Notes: generated by a model not told the origin, from the letters alone. Positions 52,694 to 62,642 are shown, counted from the first letter of the stretch. The stretch: 64,000 nucleotides of DNA from Arthrobacter pascens (GCF_030816475.1 NZ_JAUSXF010000001.1:682001-746000), one strand, 5' to 3'. Made by a program: numbers and translations.

Positions 52694-53010
52694 CTACATA
52701 GACCCGGGGCCGACGGGGATTCCATCGTCCAGCGGAAGCAGATGTTCGGCATCAGACCCGTCACATCCTGCTATGGATCTCCTGGGAGGCCCGTCCACGT
52801 TGGAGGACATAAACTCCAATGCCTCCTGGTCAAGTGGATACGGATGGCATACAGCTCGAAAGAACGCCGGACGCGCGACAGCGCTGACACCACAACAATG
52901 CACACGATAACACGACCGCGATGTTGATGATCCTGAGGCCCACGAGGGTAAACACGAGCACGAGCGGCCGCGACTTAGGGGCCGCTCGGGGTGCCTGCAG
53001 GTCTGGTAGG
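52694..53010 (-). pseudogene. Decayed KimA-like potassium transporter (C-terminal remnants)
   Basis: Conceptual translation on the minus strand gives three collinear blocks matching the intact protein at 58371-60347: [11 protein letters not shown] (around 52950); [16 protein letters not shown] continuing in another frame as LDQEALEFMSSNVDGP (about 52790-52890; a single missing G makes the frameshift); and DVTGLMPNICFRWT (about 52720-52770). Intervening sequence is deleted. Also a possible degenerate stretch to 53010. The TrkH-coupled APC gene starts immediately downstream. Confidence 0.8.
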
Positions 53011-53092
53011 CGGCAGGGGTTTCGCTGATGGCGTTCTTCCGGTATCTTCCGACGAAAGAGGCCATGATCATCGATCACAGGGCGGCGAACCG

Positions 53093-53830
53093 ATGAAAAC
53101 CCCAGCTGCCGTTAATGCAGAGCGGGTATCGAAGGCTGTAGGCGGATTTCCAGTCCTGGACGAGGTGTGTCTTGATGTGGGGCCGTCGGAAATTCATGCC
53201 CTGATAGGGCTGAACGGCGCCGGAAAGACAACGTTGATGCGGATACTGCTTGGCATGCTCAAACCGGACCGGGTATCCGTGCACTTGGCGCGGATCCCGG
53301 TATTCGATTCGCCTGCGCAGGTATGGTCAAGAGTCGGACAGATGCTGGAGACTCCCTTCGCGTACCCGGAGTTGACTGCGCGCGAGAACGTGTACTGCTC
53401 CGCACGGTTGCATGGAATGCGCCGGGAGGCAGCCGACCTCGCCACGAGGCGTGCATTATCTGATCTGGGTCTGGAGCGCTATGCCCGTCAGCGTGTCGGG
53501 ACGCTGTCCCTTGGAAACCGGCAGCGTGTCGGTCTGGCGGCCGCCCTGGTCCATGGACCGGATGTGCTTGTCCTGGACGAGCCGACCAATGCCCTGGACC
53601 CCCGCGGTGTCATCGTTCTTCGCCGGCTACTTCGGGAGGCGTGCCGGGACAGGGGCGCCGCCATCCTTGTCTCGAGCCACCACCTTGATGAAGTCTCACG
53701 GATGGCAGACAGGATTAGCGTGCTTCACCGGGGAAGGATCATCGGTTCACTGCAGCCAGGGACAGTGGACCTTGAACGCCGGTTCTTCGATCTCGTGCTG
53801 CACTCCGACCTGCATGAGCAGGGGCAATAG
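53093..53830 (+). CDS. ABC-2 type exporter ATP-binding protein
   Basis: 245 residues. Walker A GLNGAGKTTLMRILLG, Walker B VLVLDEPTNALDP, H-loop LVSSHHLDEV. The signature motif is TLSLGNRQRVGLAAAL instead of LSGGQ, with Asn-Arg after Gly. It resembles BcrA-type drug or bacteriocin-immunity exporters. The TAGTG stop-start overlap links it to its permease. The pair occupies the place where kdpFAB would be expected. Confidence 0.87.
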   Translation: MKTPAAVNAERVSKAVGGFPVLDEVCLDVGPSEIHALIGLNGAGKTTLMRILLGMLKPDRVSVHLARIPVFDSPAQVWSRVGQMLETPFAYPELTARENVYCSARLHGMRREAADLATRRALSDLGLERYARQRVGTLSLGNRQRVGLAAALVHGPDVLVLDEPTNALDPRGVIVLRRLLREACRDRGAAILVSSHHLDEVSRMADRISVLHRGRIIGSLQPGTVDLERRFFDLVLHSDLHEQGQ

Positions 53831-54612
53831 TGAGCACTTCCGCCGAGGCCAGGGAGTTCGAGGCCCTGAAGTTCCGCCGGGCACCGGTGGTACGGACCGT
53901 GTCCGTCCTGATTGGTGTCGCCCTTCCGGTACTCGCGGCGGCCTTCATGGTCGCGGCGACCTCTGACGGCTCCAGCCAGATTGGTCTCAAAGCTGCTGCC
54001 ATGCTGACTGGTACAGGCTGGGACGGGTATCTGGCGATAGTGGGAATGCTCCTGTCCGTCGGGGCGCTGATGGGTATTGGTTTCGTGGTGTGCTGGTGCT
54101 TCGGGCGCGAGTTCACTGAAAAGACCGAGGCCTGCCTCTTTGCCTTGCCGGTCAGTCGGCGGCGGCTGGCCTACGCGAAGTTTACGGTGATCCTTCTCTG
54201 GTCACTTGTGCTTTGCCTGACCAGCGTAATGGTTGCCTTGCTTGCAGGCGTCATCATCGGTCTGGGCCTGCCGGGTCCTGAACTGCTCGGTGCCGCGGGG
54301 AAGGCATGGTGCGGGGGTGTCCTCGCAGCCCTGCTGGCTTGTCCCCTTGCTGTCGTGGCCAGCATGGCCCGCGGCTACCTTCCCGGCGTCGGCGCACTGG
54401 TGCTCCTGGTGGTCATCACCCAGGTGGTGACTGCGTTTGGAGCCGGGGCGTGGTTTCCCTATGCAGCGCCCGGGCTATGGATGGGCATGGGCGGTGCTGC
54501 CGCAGCCGAAACGGTTAGCCCACTGCAACTCTTCCTCTGCCTCCCGGTCGCCCTGCTCGGCATCGCTATAACCGGTCAGTGGTGGAAGGACATGCAAATC
54601 AGTTCGGGCTAG
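53830..54612 (+). CDS. ABC-2 type exporter permease
   Basis: 260 residues, GTG start overlapping the ATPase stop. Six helices (VRTVSVLIGVALPVLAAAFM, YLAIVGMLLSVGALMGIGFV, FTVILLWSLVLCLTSVMVAL, GGVLAALLACPLAVVA, GALVLLVVITQVVTAFG, PLQLFLCLPVALLGIAI), with REFTEKTEACLFALPVSRR as the cytoplasmic loop typical of ABC2_membrane_4. Substrate unknown. Seven bp after its stop begins a kdpC fragment. Confidence 0.85.
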   Translation: MSTSAEAREFEALKFRRAPVVRTVSVLIGVALPVLAAAFMVAATSDGSSQIGLKAAAMLTGTGWDGYLAIVGMLLSVGALMGIGFVVCWCFGREFTEKTEACLFALPVSRRRLAYAKFTVILLWSLVLCLTSVMVALLAGVIIGLGLPGPELLGAAGKAWCGGVLAALLACPLAVVASMARGYLPGVGALVLLVVITQVVTAFGAGAWFPYAAPGLWMGMGGAAAAETVSPLQLFLCLPVALLGIAITGQWWKDMQISSG

Positions 54613-54619
54613 GACAGGC

Positions 54620-54823
54620 ACGACCCTCGTCCCGGGCCTGCTCTACCCGGCCGCGGTCTTCGGCATTGGCCAGCCCGCCCAGGCGAATGGCTCAATCATC
54701 AAGAACGCAACAGGAAGCCCGGCAGCCTCCGCCCTGATCGTCCAGAGCCAAGACGCTGTCTTGGCCCTGTGGAGCGGAACACCATCTCCGGGCTGGAGGC
54801 CTTGCTTGGCCAGCCATCCGTGA
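54620..54823 (+). pseudogene. kdpC remnant
   Basis: The frame has no start codon and reads TTLVPGLLYPAAVFGIGQPA, AQANGSIIKN, ASALIVQSQ, then degenerates to a stop at 54821. This is the membrane anchor and the PxQANGS/GSxLIGQ region of KdpC; the normal protein is about 190-200 residues, so about one third is left. It lies directly before kdpD, as kdpC should. Remaining gap bases 54824-54903 hold nothing recognisable. Confidence 0.82.
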
Positions 54824-54903
54824 ACGTCACCACTGAACCTTGACGTCGCCGCCCGGTAACGGCCTCGGCAACCAATATGCCTACGCAATGAAAGAATGAC
54901 GGC

Positions 54904-57555
54904 ATGGCACGTGGAACGCTGCGGATCTTCCTCGGGGCAGCGCCCGGGGTCGGCAAGACCTTCGCCATGCTCGAGGAGGCCCACGGCTTGCTGGGCAAGG
55001 GCCACGACGTGGTCGTCGCCCTAGTGATGGACCATGGACGGGTCGGCACCAGGGCCCTGCTGGACGGTCTGGAGGTAGTCCCGCCCAAGGTCCTGAGCTA
55101 CCGTGGAACCAGCTTCGAAGAGATGGACATTGACGCTGTCCTGGCCCGCAAACCCGCCACGGCCATCGTGGACGAATACGCCCACTCCAACATCCCGGGC
55201 AGCCGCCATGAAAAACGCTGGCAGGACATCGAAGAACTTCTCGATGCCGGGATCAACGTTCACTCCACGGTGAACGTCCAGCATCTGGCCTCGCTCGGGG
55301 ATGTGGTCAGTGCGATCGCCGGGGTAAAGCAGTCCGAAGCCGTTCCCGATGACATTGTCCGCCGGGCCGATCAGATCGACTTGGTGGACATATCCCCCGA
55401 ACTGCTTCGCCAGCGCCTCAGCGAAGGCAGCATCTACGCGCCGGACAAAATCGACGCCGCCCTGTCCAACTACTTCCGGCTGGGAAACCTGACCGCGCTC
55501 CGTGAACTGGCTCTGCTGTGGCTGGCAGACAGGGTGGACGAAGGGCTCTCCCGCTACCGCGCTGAAAACAATATCGTCGCAACCTGGCCTGCCCGTCAGC
55601 GGATCGTTGTCGGGCTCACTGGCGGTACGGAAGGTGAAGTGCTCATCCGCAGGGCTGCCCGGGCGCTGACTCGGGTCAGCGGCGGAGACCTGCTCGCCGT
55701 CCACGTCCGCGACTCCGACGGCGGAACTAGCGAATCCCCGCGCTCACTTGAAGCCCAGCGTCAGCTGGTGGCAGACCTCGGTGGCAGCTACCACACCGTC
55801 GCTGGCGACGACGCGGCCCGGGCGCTGCTGGACTTCGCCCGGAGCGTCAACGCCACCCAGATCGTCATTGGTGTCTCCCAGCACAAGGCAATGACACGGC
55901 TTTTCGCCGGAGCCGGCATCGGTGCCCGGGTGGTGCGCGGATCCGGGGACATCGACGTGCTCATGGTCTCCCATCCGCTGGGAGCCAAAGGAACCGGGAG
56001 CCAGCCACGCGGTGCGCTTGGCCGACGACGGGTGGCGTCCGGATTTGCACTCGCCGTCGTCCTCCCGGTCCTGCTGCAGGTTGTGCTCGGCCAAAGCCCC
56101 GAACACAATGTCGGCACCGCCGCGCTGCTCCAGTTGACCGGGTCCGTCACTGTGGCCCTGGTCGGCGGATTGTGGCCGGCCATCCTTGCGGCCATGTGGA
56201 GCAGCCTGCTGGTGAACTACTTCTCCACACCTCCGCTGGGCACACTGACCATCAGCGACCCGCAAAACGTTCTGGCCCTCCTGGTGTTCGTCGGAGTGTC
56301 CACCGCGGTGGCGTTGGTCGTTGACCGTTCAGCCCGCCGCTCAAAGGAAGCAGCCCGAGCACGGGTAGAAGCCGTCACGCTCAGTGAACTGGCGCGCGGT
56401 GCCGTACGGTCAGCCGATTCCTTGACGGCGCTGCTGGATCAGGCCGTGGATGTATTCCAGGTCCGCAGCGCGGCCCTCTTCACCGCAGAGACCAGCGTGG
56501 ATCCCGGTGCCGCCGGCGGAGATGACGTGTCATGGCACAGGGTTGCAGCTGCCGGCGAAAATCCGCCCGATTCGATGGCCGACGCTGAAAACATCGAACG
56601 CATCGACGCCGCCACCGCACTTGTCCTGACAGGCCGGACCCTGCCCGCCAGCGACAGGCGCCTCCTCAGCGCGTTCGCTGCCCACGTAACCGCTCTGCAG
56701 GAACGCAAGCAACTAAGTATGAGTCGGAGGGAGAATCTCCGCTTGGCCGAGGGAAACACCATGCGCACGGCAATCCTCCGCGCGGTATCCCACGATCTGC
56801 GCACGCCCTTGACCGGCATCAAGCTCGCCGTCAGCAGCCTGCGTCAGACCGGTGTCCGTTTCACCCAGGAAGAGGAGAAGGAGATGCTGGCCACCATCGA
56901 GGACTACACCGACAGGCTCGATCTGCTGGTCGGGAACCTGCTGGACATGTCACGAATTACCAGCGACGCGGTGAACCCGCTGCTGCGGCCGCTGCGGTGG
57001 TACGAGGTCCTTCCGGGCGCCTTACAGGGTGTTCCTCCGGGAAGCGTTCGCGTGGACCTGGCTCCCAACATGCCCGAAATCGACGCCGACGCGGGGATGC
57101 TCGAGAGGGTCATTGCCAATATCGTCGAGAACGCGCACAAATACGCCCCCAACTCTGACATTGTCATTGTCGGAACAGTCGGGGGCCTGGGTACGGCCAC
57201 CATCAAGGGCCGCCCGACCGGTGAACTACGCATCATCGACCATGGACAAGGCGTGCCAGCCGAAAACGTCGTAGCCATGTTCAGGCCCTTCCAACGGCTC
57301 GACGACATCCCCTCCGTCACTGGTGTAGGCCTTGGGCTTGCCGTGGCCAAAGGATTCCTCGAAGCCATGGGAGGCACACTCACTGCTGAGCCGACCCCGG
57401 GCGGGGGACTCACCATGGTCATCCGGCTGCCCCTGTCCACCGGAACGCCCTGGGAGGGCACACACGATGCTGTCACCACCGAGTCGCAATCAGTGCTCAA
57501 AGCATGGAAGAAACCTGAACTCCACCTGCCTGGGCAGGTGAAGAAAACTTCATGA
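54904..57555 (+). CDS. kdpD: KdpD-type potassium/turgor sensor histidine kinase
   Basis: 883 residues. N-terminal KdpD domain with Walker A-like GAAPGVGKTFAMLEEAH and VDEYAHSNIPGSRHEKRWQD (canonical VDELAHTN..), a Usp-like domain (VIGVSQHKAMTRLF), four closely spaced helices (DUF4118), a GAF-like linker and HisKA/HATPase with AVSHDLRTPLTGIK and ENAHKYAP. Overlaps kdpE (ATGA). Its classical target, kdpFABC, is absent here apart from the kdpC fragment. Confidence 0.93.
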   Translation: MARGTLRIFLGAAPGVGKTFAMLEEAHGLLGKGHDVVVALVMDHGRVGTRALLDGLEVVPPKVLSYRGTSFEEMDIDAVLARKPATAIVDEYAHSNIPGSRHEKRWQDIEELLDAGINVHSTVNVQHLASLGDVVSAIAGVKQSEAVPDDIVRRADQIDLVDISPELLRQRLSEGSIYAPDKIDAALSNYFRLGNLTALRELALLWLADRVDEGLSRYRAENNIVATWPARQRIVVGLTGGTEGEVLIRRAARALTRVSGGDLLAVHVRDSDGGTSESPRSLEAQRQLVADLGGSYHTVAGDDAARALLDFARSVNATQIVIGVSQHKAMTRLFAGAGIGARVVRGSGDIDVLMVSHPLGAKGTGSQPRGALGRRRVASGFALAVVLPVLLQVVLGQSPEHNVGTAALLQLTGSVTVALVGGLWPAILAAMWSSLLVNYFSTPPLGTLTISDPQNVLALLVFVGVSTAVALVVDRSARRSKEAARARVEAVTLSELARGAVRSADSLTALLDQAVDVFQVRSAALFTAETSVDPGAAGGDDVSWHRVAAAGENPPDSMADAENIERIDAATALVLTGRTLPASDRRLLSAFAAHVTALQERKQLSMSRRENLRLAEGNTMRTAILRAVSHDLRTPLTGIKLAVSSLRQTGVRFTQEEEKEMLATIEDYTDRLDLLVGNLLDMSRITSDAVNPLLRPLRWYEVLPGALQGVPPGSVRVDLAPNMPEIDADAGMLERVIANIVENAHKYAPNSDIVIVGTVGGLGTATIKGRPTGELRIIDHGQGVPAENVVAMFRPFQRLDDIPSVTGVGLGLAVAKGFLEAMGGTLTAEPTPGGGLTMVIRLPLSTGTPWEGTHDAVTTESQSVLKAWKKPELHLPGQVKKTS

Positions 57556-58226
57556 CATCGGTGCTGATCGTCGACGACGAGGCGCAGATCCTGCGCACGC
57601 TTCAAATCAACCTCCAGGCCCGTGGCTACACCGTCTACACCGCCGATGACGGCGCCTCGGCGCTTCACGAAGCCGCGCAACACTCGGTCGATGTCATCAT
57701 CCTGGACCTGGGGCTCCCGGATATCGACGGCGTCGAGGTGATCAGGCGGCTTCGAGGCTGGAGCCCCACGCCGGTCATCGTCCTGTCGGCACGCCATGGT
57801 TCCGATGATAAAGTCAACGCTCTGGACGCCGGGGCGGATGACTACATCACCAAACCCTTTGGCCTGGAAGAGCTCCTGGCACGGCTGCGCGCCGTGTCCC
57901 GCCGTACCGCCGAAGCCGATGACGTTCCAGCCATCATCACTGCTGCATTCACGGTCGACCTTGCCCGCCGACGCGTGAGCCGGGACGACCGGGAGATCCG
58001 CCTGACGCCGATCGAGTGGAGCATCCTGGAGATCCTCATACGCAACCCCGAAAAACTCGTCACACAGCAGCAGCTCCTGACACGCATTTGGGGTCCCGCG
58101 TACGTCAAAGAAACCCACTATCTCCGCGTCTACATGGGACAGCTCCGGCGCAAACTTGAACTGGAGCCCTCCAGCCCCCGGCATCTGCTGACCGAAGCCG
58201 GCGTAGGCTACCGGTTCATCCCCTAG
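57552..58226 (+). CDS. kdpE: KdpE-type response regulator
   Basis: 224 residues. Receiver with IVDDEAQILRTLQINLQARG, phosphoacceptor in IILDLGLPDIDG, Lys in DDYITKPFG; winged-helix OmpR/PhoB domain with LTPIEWSILEIL and VKETHYLRVYMGQLRRKLE, the KdpE family hallmark. With kdpFABC gone, the KimA-like gene 145 bp downstream is the obvious remaining target. Confidence 0.93.
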   Translation: MTSVLIVDDEAQILRTLQINLQARGYTVYTADDGASALHEAAQHSVDVIILDLGLPDIDGVEVIRRLRGWSPTPVIVLSARHGSDDKVNALDAGADDYITKPFGLEELLARLRAVSRRTAEADDVPAIITAAFTVDLARRRVSRDDREIRLTPIEWSILEILIRNPEKLVTQQQLLTRIWGPAYVKETHYLRVYMGQLRRKLELEPSSPRHLLTEAGVGYRFIP

Positions 58227-58370
58227 CCCCGCGCGCGGCAAGTTTGTCTGAGGGGCGTTAATAATGCGTCAGGCGGGCATCAAGAATCCGTAAAGGGCGT
58301 CATCCCGCGACCCTGCCGGTGTTACGGTCGGCTGTGATCGCGGCGTGGTGCGCTGCGCGGAAAGGTACAG

Positions 58371-60347
58371 ATGACCACGTTAAGCAGGCCCCCGGCAGAT
58401 CCGTCGGCACCCCGGCCTGGCGGCATGACCTCCCTTAAGGGCTGGCTGCTATTCGGTCTCCAGGACAGCAAGGGGATCCATCAGGGCCCGGGCGCGGTGA
58501 GCGACGCCCACCTGAAGAAGCACTCGTGGTGGCAGGTCATGTGCCTGACCGGAGTCGACTATTTCTCCACCCTGGGCTACCAGCCAGCCATCGCCGCGCT
58601 GGCAGCAGGGGTCATCTCGCCCCTTGCCACCATGGTGCTCGTTGCCGTCACCCTGCTTGGCGCCCTGCCGGTCTACCGTCGCGTTGCCGGCGAGAGCCAT
58701 CGCGGGGAAGGCTCCATCGCGATGCTTGAACGGCTTCTGCCCCGCTGGGGAGGCAAGCTCTTCGTCCTCATCCTCCTGGGGTTCGCCGCTACCGACTTCA
58801 TGATCACCATGACACTCTCGGCCGCCGACGCCAGCGCACACTTGATCCAGAACCCGATTGCCCCCGGGTGGCTGCAGGGCCAGAACGTCCTTGTCACCCT
58901 GTTCCTGCTGGCGCTGCTCGCGGCGGTGTTCCTCCGGGGCTTCAGGGAAGCAATCGGAGTCGCAGTCGCCCTCGTGGTCCTCTACCTTGGGCTCAATGCG
59001 GTAGTGGTGGTGGTGACGCTCATGGAGGTGTTCTCACACCCCGTTGCCCTAGGAGACTGGTGGACTACGCTCTGGACATCGCACGGGGACCCACTTATGG
59101 TCGTGGCGATTGCCCTTCTGGTCTTTCCCAAACTGGCCCTCGGCCTTTCCGGTTTCGAGACGGGCGTGGCCGTCATGCCCCAGGTCAGGGGAGACGAGAC
59201 TGACACCGAGGACAACCCTGCCGGCCGAATCCGCGGAACCAGGCGCATGCTGACCACTGCCGCGGTGATCATGAGCTGTTTCCTGATCGCCACCAGCTTC
59301 ATTACCGTCGTCCTCATCCCGGCCCAGGAGTTCGAACCGGGCGGTCAGGCAAACGGACGTGCCCTGGCCTTCCTTGCACATGAGTACATGGGCGTAGAGT
59401 TCGGCAGCGTCTACGACATCAGCACCATTGCCATCCTCTGGTTCGCGGGCGCCTCCGCCATGGCCGGACTGCTGAACCTCGTGCCGAGGTACCTGCCCCG
59501 CTACGGGATGGCGCCCGGATGGGCCAAAGCCGTCCGTCCCCTCGTTCTTGTCTTCACCCTGATCGGTTTCGTCATCACCTACCTGTTTGACGCTGACGTG
59601 GATGCCCAAGGCGGCGCCTACGCCACCGGTGTCCTGGTGCTGATGACGTCCGCAGCCGTTGCCGTGACGCTGTCCGCGCGCCGGAAAAACCAGCGCAAAC
59701 GTACAGTCGGATTCGGCGTGATTTCCCTGGTGTTCACCTACACCACCGTGGCCAACATCTTTGAACGGCCGGAAGGCATCAGGATCGCCGGCATCTTCAT
59801 CCTCGGCATCATCGTGATCTCCCTGCTATCCCGCGTGCGCCGTTCCTTCGAACTGCACGCCACGCACGTCCACCTCGACCGCCAGGCCCTGGAATTCATG
59901 TCCGAGGTGCTCGACGGGCCGCTGGCGATCATTTCCCACGAACCCCTACGGCTGAGCGCAGAGGCGTACAAGGCGAAGCTTTCGTCAGCGATCGAGGTCA
60001 GCCACCTGCCCGTGGACCAGCAGGCCCTGTTCCTGGAGGTCGTCGTCGATGATTCCTCCGACTTCGAAACCGAGCTCGAAGTCCGCGGCGTAACCCGCCA
60101 CGGATACCGCATCCTGGAAGTGCACGGCCCCGTCGTTCCCAACACCATCGCCTCCGTCCTGCTCCACATCCGCGACGTCACCGGTTTGATGCCCCACATC
60201 TACTTCCGCTGGACTGAAGGGAATCCGGTGGCCAACCTCCTGCGGTTCCTGTTCCTCGGCGAGGGTGAGATCGCTCCGGTCACCCGGGAAGTGTTGAGGG
60301 AGGCTGAGCCCGATGTCACCAAACGCCCCTGGGTCCACGTTGGCTGA
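58371..60347 (+). CDS. KimA-like APC potassium uptake transporter
   Basis: 658 residues. N-terminal [20 protein letters not shown] is characteristic of the KimA/YdaO type; twelve helices follow, then a C-terminal soluble domain ([39 protein letters not shown]) of about 170 residues. Proton-coupled K+ uptake in characterised relatives. Placed after kdpDE. A second copy is decayed at 52694-53010. No c-di-AMP riboswitch is apparent in the 144-bp leader. Confidence 0.87.
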   Translation: MTTLSRPPADPSAPRPGGMTSLKGWLLFGLQDSKGIHQGPGAVSDAHLKKHSWWQVMCLTGVDYFSTLGYQPAIAALAAGVISPLATMVLVAVTLLGALPVYRRVAGESHRGEGSIAMLERLLPRWGGKLFVLILLGFAATDFMITMTLSAADASAHLIQNPIAPGWLQGQNVLVTLFLLALLAAVFLRGFREAIGVAVALVVLYLGLNAVVVVVTLMEVFSHPVALGDWWTTLWTSHGDPLMVVAIALLVFPKLALGLSGFETGVAVMPQVRGDETDTEDNPAGRIRGTRRMLTTAAVIMSCFLIATSFITVVLIPAQEFEPGGQANGRALAFLAHEYMGVEFGSVYDISTIAILWFAGASAMAGLLNLVPRYLPRYGMAPGWAKAVRPLVLVFTLIGFVITYLFDADVDAQGGAYATGVLVLMTSAAVAVTLSARRKNQRKRTVGFGVISLVFTYTTVANIFERPEGIRIAGIFILGIIVISLLSRVRRSFELHATHVHLDRQALEFMSEVLDGPLAIISHEPLRLSAEAYKAKLSSAIEVSHLPVDQQALFLEVVVDDSSDFETELEVRGVTRHGYRILEVHGPVVPNTIASVLLHIRDVTGLMPHIYFRWTEGNPVANLLRFLFLGEGEIAPVTREVLREAEPDVTKRPWVHVG

Positions 60348-60376
60348 CGCGTCTGCATAAGCCGGAAGAAGGGCGG

Positions 60377-60739
60377 ATGGACTGGCGTGGAGGGCGTGGC
60401 GACGGCGGGCTGAGGTTTGCTGCAGCGCGTGAGTTTGTGGAGGGTTACGGCGGCCGCGGCGTGGACGGCTTTGCCTACCGGCCGCCGGGCGACTATCTCT
60501 TCAGGGATGAGTCCGGGGATGTCTGGTGGATCATTTTCCAGGAATCCGACGATGCTTCAAACAATTCCCGGCGCCGGGGAGATGTTCTGGCGTGCAGCGA
60601 ATCCCATGGGGAACAGGTCCATGTGCGGGTGCTGGCTTCCGATGTCGGCCGCGCTGAAGCTGACGCAGCGTTCCGGCAGAACGTACCGTGCACTTTCGAA
60701 GAGGCCGCAGAAATTGCCGTCCGGATCAGGCCGGCCTGA
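60377..60739 (+). CDS. Hypothetical soluble protein
   Basis: 120 residues, GAAGGGCGG just before the ATG. Charged, no signal peptide; GDVWWIIFQESDD and SDVGRAEADAAFRQNVPCTF are the most ordered-looking parts. Unrecognised family. Same strand as and 30 bp after the KimA-like gene, so possibly co-transcribed. Confidence 0.6.
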   Translation: MDWRGGRGDGGLRFAAAREFVEGYGGRGVDGFAYRPPGDYLFRDESGDVWWIIFQESDDASNNSRRRGDVLACSESHGEQVHVRVLASDVGRAEADAAFRQNVPCTFEEAAEIAVRIRPA

Positions 60740-60809
60740 CTCCGCCGTTTCATCTAACGCCGCAAGATCAGCTAGCAATTGCTTATGCCGGTTCAGCCCG
60801 GCAGGGTTC

Positions 60810-62534
60810 CTAATCGACCATTCGAAATGTCGCGTCGGCACGGTCGAGGTCACTCACGATCGGTGTCAGGCTGACGCCGAAGTTGCGGTGGCGGATGTAA
60901 TGGTCCGGGTAGTTGTGTGCTCGAAACGAAGTAAGGCGGTCATGGGCGAGCCCGGTGACCGGGAGGAAGGTCGCATCGGCCTTGAACAGTGCCGAGCCGT
61001 CATTGGGGGCCAGCACCATCCGGTAGAACGAGTGGCGCAGGAAGTGGCCGGGCATGTCCACTGACTCGAACGAGATACGGCCGTCCGCCTGGGCGGCCAG
61101 CCCGGGGACCACCCGGAACTGTGAGTCCATGAGCGGCGAGGTTGTGGGCTCGATCCGCACTGTTGATCCTGTGTGCCGGATGTACCGGTCCGGGAAGTTG
61201 AAGGTTTGCAGCCGGGAGACGTGGCTGCCGGTCTGGGCCGGGTACTGCATGAGGGTGCCGAATCCCAGGGCGTCGTATCCGCCCGAAGCCGTGCCGTAGT
61301 CGCCGCCTCCGCCGTCGGGCCGCAGGGTGGCGGCGATCTGGCTCACCCACGGGGCACTGAGGCCCATGCGGCCGGAGTAGTGCCCCAGAACCTGGTCCCA
61401 CACCGGCCGGGCCTGCCCGCGGCCGCCCGCGCCGGGGACCGTCTGGGTGTTCCAGCCGGCGTGGGGTGCGGTAGTCGACTTTGGGCCGGACTGCCAGGTG
61501 TAAGGGGTAAACGGGACGTCGTATCCGAGGTTGTACTTTGCGACGTACTCGGCGGCCTTGAGGAATCGGTTGTTGTCCTGGCCGTAGCAGTCGATGCCCT
61601 GGTTCCATGCCATTTCACAGAACGCGCCCATGAGCCCGATGCCCATGATCGTGTGGCCCTGGTCGCGGCCGCTCTCCTGCCACTGGGCCAGGCCCTGGTC
61701 CTCGTAAACGTAGGGCACGGCGTGCGGCAGCGAGCCGTTGCCCGCGCCGCCCTGGAAGTACGTAACGGCCCGGTCAACGAGGTCCGCGCGGTCAGCGAAA
61801 ATGCCGATCGCCAGGACCGATGCCATATTGCACAGGTCCCAGTTGGCCCAGTAGTTGGTGATGACGGCGCCGTTGTGCTTGGTGAGGAAGTCCTCGTTCA
61901 TCGGGTAGAAGACCGTCAGAAGCATGCCGCGGAACCGCTCGAACTCGAAGTCGGGGTGGTCCCGGACCAGCTCGGCCGCGTTCGCGAACTGGTAGCCGTA
62001 GATGCCCGCTGCCAGGAAACGGTCGGCGTTGCCGCTGACTGTGGTCAGCATCCCGGACCAGGCGTTGAGGATCCGCACGGCAGCCGCCCCATGGGCAGCG
62101 TCGCCGGAGATCCGCCACCGCAGGGCGTTCTGGTAAGCGGCATGGATATCCAGGTATAACTGCGGATAGTTCTGGCCGGTGCCGCCACGGACGACTGTAT
62201 CCAGCGGGCGCGGCTGCCACCCCGAGTTGGAGCGGCCATTCGCCGCGAGGCGGTCCCATCCACCCAGCCACGGCTGCGCGCGGCTGCCGACCTGCGTCGA
62301 GACACGCTCGAGATCGGACAGCGTGTGCACTAATCCGGGATGGGCATACGTCAGCGTCGCGCCCGAAGGGGTGGTAGCCAAAGAAGCGGTACCCGGCTGG
62401 GCGAGGCTGTGCGTGGTGGCTGAGCTACTTGAGGCGCTGAACGCTACCAGTGGCAGGGCGATGGACGCGCCGGCCATAAAGGACCTGCGCGAGACACGAC
62501 CGGAAGAACTCAGTGCGCGGTGATTCCTTGTCAT
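60810..62534 (-). CDS. Tat-exported alginate-lyase-like enzyme with CBM42/AbfB module
   Basis: 574 residues from ATG 62534 (GGAAG upstream). Twin-arginine signal VSRRSFMAGASIALPLVAFS. Catalytic part (about 60-390) is the alpha/alpha-toroid alginate_lyase type: GAVITNYWANWDLCNMASVL, WQESGRDQGHTIMGIGLMG. C-terminal AbfB beta-trefoil in three repeats with FPDRYIRH, MPGHFLRH and YPDHYIRH; this fold binds arabinofuranosyl chains. Secreted polysaccharide lyase or hydrolase; the arabinan-binding module suggests a plant polymer. Confidence 0.85.
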   Translation of the reverse strand: MTRNHRALSSSGRVSRRSFMAGASIALPLVAFSASSSSATTHSLAQPGTASLATTPSGATLTYAHPGLVHTLSDLERVSTQVGSRAQPWLGGWDRLAANGRSNSGWQPRPLDTVVRGGTGQNYPQLYLDIHAAYQNALRWRISGDAAHGAAAVRILNAWSGMLTTVSGNADRFLAAGIYGYQFANAAELVRDHPDFEFERFRGMLLTVFYPMNEDFLTKHNGAVITNYWANWDLCNMASVLAIGIFADRADLVDRAVTYFQGGAGNGSLPHAVPYVYEDQGLAQWQESGRDQGHTIMGIGLMGAFCEMAWNQGIDCYGQDNNRFLKAAEYVAKYNLGYDVPFTPYTWQSGPKSTTAPHAGWNTQTVPGAGGRGQARPVWDQVLGHYSGRMGLSAPWVSQIAATLRPDGGGGDYGTASGGYDALGFGTLMQYPAQTGSHVSRLQTFNFPDRYIRHTGSTVRIEPTTSPLMDSQFRVVPGLAAQADGRISFESVDMPGHFLRHSFYRMVLAPNDGSALFKADATFLPVTGLAHDRLTSFRAHNYPDHYIRHRNFGVSLTPIVSDLDRADATFRMVD

Positions 62535-62642
62535 TGACTTCCGTTCGATTGATGTGTCCACCCCTGACGACAAATGTAGCCGACCCCGGCTCGCGCCCTC
62601 CGCCACTGGAGCTAATCGCGCCGCCTTGGTAGCTTTCAACGC

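Noticed and set aside
58227..58370. c-di-AMP (ydaO-type) riboswitch in front of the KimA-like gene
   Set aside because: The 144-bp leader is too short and lacks the conserved internal elements I would expect; none seen at 52694-53092 either.
60775..60795. AGCAATTGCT-type palindrome between the hypothetical gene and the lyase
   Set aside because: Short, common, and not placed at a promoter start; likely chance or a minor 3' end structure.
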